From Actinocorallia aurantiaca (GTDB lineage: Bacteria > Actinomycetota > Actinomycetes > Streptosporangiales > Streptosporangiaceae): a stretch of DNA of 64,000 nucleotides. Positions within the stretch are counted from its first letter, which is position 1, and each line of letters begins with the position of its first letter. Shown piece after piece: positions 60,211-64,000 of the stretch. A program made the position numbers and the translations under genes. The stretch lies in NCBI RefSeq assembly GCF_039533685.1, contig NZ_BAAATZ010000013.1, forward strand, positions 186,001-250,000, written 5' to 3'. The notes beneath the pieces were generated by a model that did no database searches, had not been told where the DNA came from, and was given only the letters and a program-made list of their open reading frames with translations.

Positions 60211-61788
60211 ATGACCGAGCAGAACGGCCCGGAGCGGCCGTTGCCGGAAGAGTCGGCGTCGGCCGACCAGCCCGCCGTCTCCGACCAGCCAGATCCGCCC
60301 ATCCGACCCGCGGGGGAGCGGACCGTCGTCTTCGGCGCGCCGCAGCTCCGGCCCCAGCAGCCTCCGGCCCCGCCGCAGGCCGTCCCGGCCGAGCCCGCGC
60401 CGTCCCTGCCGCCCGTGCCGCCGCCGCAGCCTCCGGAGCAGCCCTCCTGGCAGCAGCCCCAGCCGCCCCAGCCGCCCCAGCCGCCCCAGCCCGGCTACCC
60501 GCAGCCCGGCGCCTTCGCTCCGCCGCAGCCTCCGGCGTACCCGCAGCCCGTCGAGCAGCAGCCCTTCGCGCCCCCGGCCTACCAGCCGCCCCCGGCGCCC
60601 GAGCAGCAGCCCTTCGCGCAGCCCCCGGCGGAGCAGCCCGGCGCCTTCGCTCCGCCGCAGCCTCCGGCGGAGCAGCCCGGTGCCTTCGCGCCGCCCCAGC
60701 CGGGCGCGTACCAGCCCCAGGCGCCCGAGCAGCCCGCGCCCTACCGCTCGGGCGACACCGGCGGCTTCGCCCCCGTCCAGGAGACTCCGGGCTTCCCGCC
60801 TCCGCAGCAGCACTTCCAGCCGCCCGCGCCCCAGCAGCCCGCCGCGGGAGCCCCGTCGCCGTACGAGACGGTGAAGGAGCCCCCGGCGAACGAGGACCCG
60901 TGGGGGACGGCCCCGGTCGCCCGCCCCGACCACCTCGCCGGACGGCACCACGCGCCGCCGCAGCACCAGCAGGAGGCTCCGCCCGCGGCGTTCTCCCCGC
61001 CGCAGCAGCAGCCGCAGCCCGCCCCGGTGGAGGAGGCCGCGCCGACGGTCTTCGTCCAGCAGCAGCCCTTCCCCGGGGACATCCCGCTGGTGACCAACAA
61101 GCCCGAGGCGGAGGCGCCGCAGCAGCCGCGTCCGGGTGAGGGCCAGTCCTACGGCAGGCCCCAGCAGGGCGCCCCGTCGGCAGGCCAGGTGGGCGGCGAG
61201 ACCAGGCTCGACTTCAACGCCCGCGACTGGCAGCAGCCGCAGCAGCCCGAACCCCGGCAGCAGGCGCAGGACGACGACGCCACCCAGGCGTTCACTCCGG
61301 GCCAGTTCGGCGAGCAGCCGCCCCAGGAGCAGTACGGGCAGCCTCAGCAGCAGTACGGGCAGCCGCAGTCTCAGGACCAGCAGTACGGCCAGGGTCAGCA
61401 GTACGGGCAGTCTCAGCCGTCCTATGACCAGCCCGGTCAGCAGCCCTACGGGCAGCCGCAGTCTCAGGACCAGCAGTACGGCCAGCAGCCTTACGGGCAG
61501 CCTCAGCAGTACGGCCAGGCCCCTGAGCAGTACGGCCAGCCTCAGCAGCAGTACGGGCAGCCGCAGTCTCAGGACCAGCAGTACGGCCAGGGCCAGCAGT
61601 ACGGGCAGCCCCAGGACCAGCAGTACGGCCAGCAGCCCTACGGGCAGCACCAGTACGGCCAGGCCCCCGAGCAGTACGGCCAGCCTCAGCAGGAGGCGGC
61701 CGAGGGCGGCTCCAACAAGATCTGGATCTGGCTCGGCCTCGTCGCCCTGGTCGCGATCATTGTGATAGTGGTCGCCTTCCTCATCTGA
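60211..61788 (+). CDS. Gln/Pro/Tyr-rich tail-anchored membrane protein
   Basis: A 525-aa protein that is almost entirely low complexity: Pro/Gln-rich in the first 350 residues, then about 15-20 QYGQPQ-type repeats (DNA 61321-61690). It ends in a single C-terminal membrane helix (IWIWLGLVALVAIIVIVVAFLI). ERTVVFG, APTVFVQ and DDATQAF are Thr motifs similar in style to kinase/FHA target sites in other actinomycete proteins. No signal peptide. The prion-like composition suggests multivalent assembly; function unknown. A terminator follows. Confidence 0.75.
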   Translation: MTEQNGPERPLPEESASADQPAVSDQPDPPIRPAGERTVVFGAPQLRPQQPPAPPQAVPAEPAPSLPPVPPPQPPEQPSWQQPQPPQPPQPPQPGYPQPGAFAPPQPPAYPQPVEQQPFAPPAYQPPPAPEQQPFAQPPAEQPGAFAPPQPPAEQPGAFAPPQPGAYQPQAPEQPAPYRSGDTGGFAPVQETPGFPPPQQHFQPPAPQQPAAGAPSPYETVKEPPANEDPWGTAPVARPDHLAGRHHAPPQHQQEAPPAAFSPPQQQPQPAPVEEAAPTVFVQQQPFPGDIPLVTNKPEAEAPQQPRPGEGQSYGRPQQGAPSAGQVGGETRLDFNARDWQQPQQPEPRQQAQDDDATQAFTPGQFGEQPPQEQYGQPQQQYGQPQSQDQQYGQGQQYGQSQPSYDQPGQQPYGQPQSQDQQYGQQPYGQPQQYGQAPEQYGQPQQQYGQPQSQDQQYGQGQQYGQPQDQQYGQQPYGQHQYGQAPEQYGQPQQEAAEGGSNKIWIWLGLVALVAIIVIVVAFLI

Positions 61789-61837
61789 CGGCCGGGTCCG
61801 ACACGCCCGGCGCCGGACGGCGGGCGGCGGAACCGCG

Positions 61838-61879
61838 GGGACCCGTATGATCTGCCTGACATACGGGTCCCTTCTCTTT
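61838..61879 (+). terminator. Terminator after the tail-anchored protein gene
   Basis: A perfect 12-bp stem (arms 61838-61849 and 61860-61871) with a 10-nt loop, followed by TTCTCTTTT. Confidence 0.85.
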
Positions 61880-62389
61880 TCCCGGACAACCGGGAACTTT
61901 TCTGGCAAAGACCCACGTTCTTCCCCCTGTACGAGCCTTGCGCGGGTGAGACCCCGGCGGTCGGGCAGCGCGGAATACGGCTTGTGAAGGTTGCGTGGCA
62001 GGCCTTCCAGCCGGTAATGGCTCATTCGCTTTGACCTCGGGTGCAGTGGTAGGTACTCTTTCTCTTCGTGCCCGCGCTGCGTGGGCTCGCGTGCGTGCGC
62101 TTGTAAGGCCGCCTGAGGCAGCCCGGAAGCGGCGCAGATCACTCCCCCGGCTCGGCTCGGCTCCGCTATGGGGCCGGACGGGGTCACGGACGGCGCGACA
62201 CGCCCGACCTCGGGGGTCGGTGAGACAAGCAAACCTGCAGGTCAGAGGCTCGCAAGAGTTGCTGATCAGGGTGATGCGCGGACGAGAAATTCCGGGTGTG
62301 ACTCGCGCATACAAAACAGAGCGGGGACAGACCACGCTCACCCGGTCGCGGAGACCGGGCCCGGTACGACGAAGGAAGACGGAGAAGCG
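61880..62389 (+). promoter_or_regulatory. Promoter and long leader region of the str operon
   Basis: About 510 nt without a credible gene precede rpsL. A small perfect hairpin (CCCGGTC 62341-62347 with 62353-62359) lies about 30 nt before the start codon, and another (CCGACC/GGTCGG) near 62207. The relatively AT-rich part at 62255-62330 (ending GCATACAAAACAGAG) is the best place for a promoter; exact elements are uncertain. Confidence 0.5.
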
Positions 62390-62764
62390 GTGCCCACAAT
62401 CCAGCAGTTGGTCCGAAAGGGCCGGCAGGACAAGGTGACCAAGACGAAGACGCCCGCGCTGAAGGGGAGCCCCCAGCGCCGCGGTGTCTGCACTCGCGTT
62501 TACACGACGACGCCCAAGAAGCCGAACTCGGCTCTGCGCAAGGTCGCCCGTGTCCGCCTGACCAGTGGCATCGAGGTCACCGCCTACATCCCCGGTGTCG
62601 GACACAACCTGCAGGAGCACTCCATCGTGCTCGTGCGCGGCGGTCGTGTTAAGGACCTGCCCGGTGTTCGCTACAAGATCATCCGCGGTTCGCTGGACAC
62701 CCAGGGCGTCCGCAACCGCAAGCAGGCGCGCAGCCGCTACGGCGCGAAGAAGGAGAAGAGCTAA
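62390..62764 (+). CDS. rpsL: 30S ribosomal protein S12
   Basis: A 124-aa S12 with the universally conserved TTPKKPNSALRKVARVRL loop and GGRVKDLPGVRY. Both lysines associated with streptomycin resistance when mutated (in PKKPNS and RVKDLPG) are wild type. GTG 62390 gives the canonical VPTIQQLVRKGR start with GGAAGACGGAGAAG in front. Its stop overlaps the rpsG start by 1 nt (TAATG). Confidence 0.98.
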   Translation: MPTIQQLVRKGRQDKVTKTKTPALKGSPQRRGVCTRVYTTTPKKPNSALRKVARVRLTSGIEVTAYIPGVGHNLQEHSIVLVRGGRVKDLPGVRYKIIRGSLDTQGVRNRKQARSRYGAKKEKS

Positions 62765-63234
62765 TGCCGCGTAAGGGCCCTGCGGGCAAGCGCGTACTGG
62801 TCGCTGACCCGGTGTACAACTCCCCGCTGGTCACCAGCCTGGTCAACAAGATCCTGCTGGACGGCAAGCGCTCCATCGCCGAGCGCATCGTCTACAACGC
62901 GCTCGAAGGCTGCCGCGAGAAGACCGGCAACGACCCGGTCGTCACGCTCAAGCGCGCTCTCGACAACGTCAAGCCGACCATCGAGGTCAAGTCCCGCCGT
63001 GTCGGTGGCGCGACCTACCAGGTTCCGGTCGAGGTCCGTCCGGCCCGCAGCACCACTCTGGCGCTGCGCTGGCTGGTCACCTACTCCCGCGCCCGCCGCG
63101 AGAAGACCATGACCGAGCGCCTGATGAACGAGCTGCTCGACGCCTCCAACGGCCTCGGCGCCTCGGTCAAGAAGCGCGAGGACACCCACAAGATGGCCGA
63201 GTCCAACAAGGCCTTCGCCCACTACCGCTGGTAG
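62764..63234 (+). CDS. rpsG: 30S ribosomal protein S7
   Basis: A 156-aa S7, the full family length, starting MPRKGPAGKRVLVADPVYNS and ending KAFAHYRW. It nucleates assembly of the 30S head on 16S rRNA. It lies between rpsL and fusA in the standard str operon order and is translationally coupled to rpsL. Confidence 0.98.
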   Translation: MPRKGPAGKRVLVADPVYNSPLVTSLVNKILLDGKRSIAERIVYNALEGCREKTGNDPVVTLKRALDNVKPTIEVKSRRVGGATYQVPVEVRPARSTTLALRWLVTYSRARREKTMTERLMNELLDASNGLGASVKKREDTHKMAESNKAFAHYRW

Positions 63235-63275
63235 CAGCGGCCGGCCGAACCCACGAGAGCAAGGACGCGAGCACC

Positions 63276-64000
63276 ATGGCTGCTAAGACCGGTGTGGACC
63301 TCTCCAAGGTCCGCAACATCGGGATCATGGCCCACATCGACGCCGGCAAGACCACGACGACGGAGCGCATTCTCTACTACACGGGGATGAGCTACAAGAT
63401 CGGCGAGGTCCACGACGGCGCTGCCACCACCGACTGGATGGAGCAGGAGCAGGAGCGGGGCATCACCATCACCTCCGCTGCCGTGACCTGCAAGTGGCCC
63501 GTCGAAGACGTCGAACACACCATCAACATCATCGACACCCCGGGCCACGTCGACTTCACCGTCGAGGTGGAGCGCTCGCTGCGCGTGCTCGACGGCGCCG
63601 TGACCGTCTTCGACGGTGTGGCCGGTGTCGAGCCGCAGTCCGAGACCGTGTGGCGTCAGGCCGACCGCTACGGCGTTCCGCGCATCTGCTTCGTCAACAA
63701 GCTGGACCGCACGGGCGCCAACCACCAGCGCTGCGTCGACATGATCGTGAGTCGCCTCAACGCGATTCCGCTGGTCATGCAGCTGCCGATCGGCGCCGAG
63801 GCGGACTTCCAGGGCGTCATCGACCTGGTGAAGATGAAGGCCCTCCTGTGGAACGCCGAGGCGAAGCTCGGCGAGATGTACAACGAGGCCGACATCCCCG
63901 CCGACATGGTCGACGAGGCCGAGATGGCGCAGGCCCAGCTCATCGAGACGCTCTCCGAGAACGACGACGAGCTGATGGAGCTGTACCTCGAGGGTGGCAC
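63276..64000 (+). CDS. fusA: Elongation factor G (5' part, runs off window)
   Basis: The first 241 codons of EF-G. G-domain motifs are AHIDAGKTTTTERIL (G1), RGITITSAA (G2), DTPGHVDFT (G3) and NKLDRTGA (G4). ATG 63276 follows GAGAGCAAGGA. It catalyses ribosome translocation. The reading frame is open to the right edge at 64000. Confidence 0.97.
   Translation, partial: MAAKTGVDLSKVRNIGIMAHIDAGKTTTTERILYYTGMSYKIGEVHDGAATTDWMEQEQERGITITSAAVTCKWPVEDVEHTINIIDTPGHVDFTVEVERSLRVLDGAVTVFDGVAGVEPQSETVWRQADRYGVPRICFVNKLDRTGANHQRCVDMIVSRLNAIPLVMQLPIGAEADFQGVIDLVKMKALLWNAEAKLGEMYNEADIPADMVDEAEMAQAQLIETLSENDDELMELYLEGG

Noticed and set aside
61321..61690. CRISPR-like or mobile repeat array
   Set aside because: The repeats are in-frame coding repeats (QYGQPQ); no spacers, cas genes or transposase genes are seen in the window.

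Overview
The window is a contiguous piece of a high-GC actinomycete chromosome. Mycothiol synthase, an atypical OmpR-type GlnR, a MurT/GatD pair and a type VII secretion (T7SS) locus all point to Actinomycetes. The gene styles (a PPE-like protein with a WLSEDEDVWG tail, Pro/Gln-rich membrane proteins, a split DUF6177-like pair) suggest Streptosporangiales or a relative; that placement is inference. There are two runs of N: 6191-6200 and 10067-10095.

Left part (1-8160): a truncated pentapeptide-repeat gene diverges from a secreted GH1 glycosidase with a TTG start. Then come an SDR/enoyl-CoA hydratase pair, an HtrA-like protease without PDZ, an MpaB-family oxygenase, the ribosome-rescue hydrolase ArfB, a DivIVA-like coiled-coil protein and a gamma-carbonic anhydrase-like protein. 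At 8219-12381 lies a very large protein with two degenerate AAA+ modules, interrupted by an assembly gap.

Phosphate/nitrogen/sulfur block (12545-26159): a 54-aa protein, pit and its PhoU-like partner, pstSCAB with PHO boxes upstream of pstS, mshD, a secreted 5'-nucleotidase, glnR, a MoaD/ThiS protein, an LmeA-like lipoprotein-type DUF2993 protein, a membrane thioredoxin and a sulfur operon (DUF4395, sulfurtransferase, DUF1416/SseC). The sulfur operon is preceded by an unannotated 21-aa cysteine-containing leader peptide. Much of this order resembles the Streptomyces pst-pit-mshD-glnR neighbourhood as I remember it.

T7SS block (26268-about 50765): two Pro/Gly-rich membrane proteins, a membrane Ser/Thr kinase, mycosin 1, a three-ATPase EccC on the opposite strand, EccD, EccB, a duplicated YbaB-like protein, a run of WXG/EspC-type substrates, a PPE-like protein, mycosin 2, an EspI-like MinD ATPase, a split DUF6177-like pair and a two-TM protein. 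I see no EccE, and no EccA next to the core. The kinase, the repeated T-x-x-D motifs in the pseudo-AAA protein and the disordered membrane proteins may form a phospho-signalling layer; this is inference.

Right part (50997-64000): a HerA-like ATPase with two paralogous zinc-ribbon membrane proteins that share an FL-x-x-WNPIA C-terminal motif, murT-gatD, an acidic protein, a DsrE-like protein, a Gln/Tyr-rich tail-anchored protein, and the start of the str operon (rpsL, rpsG, fusA cut by the window edge).
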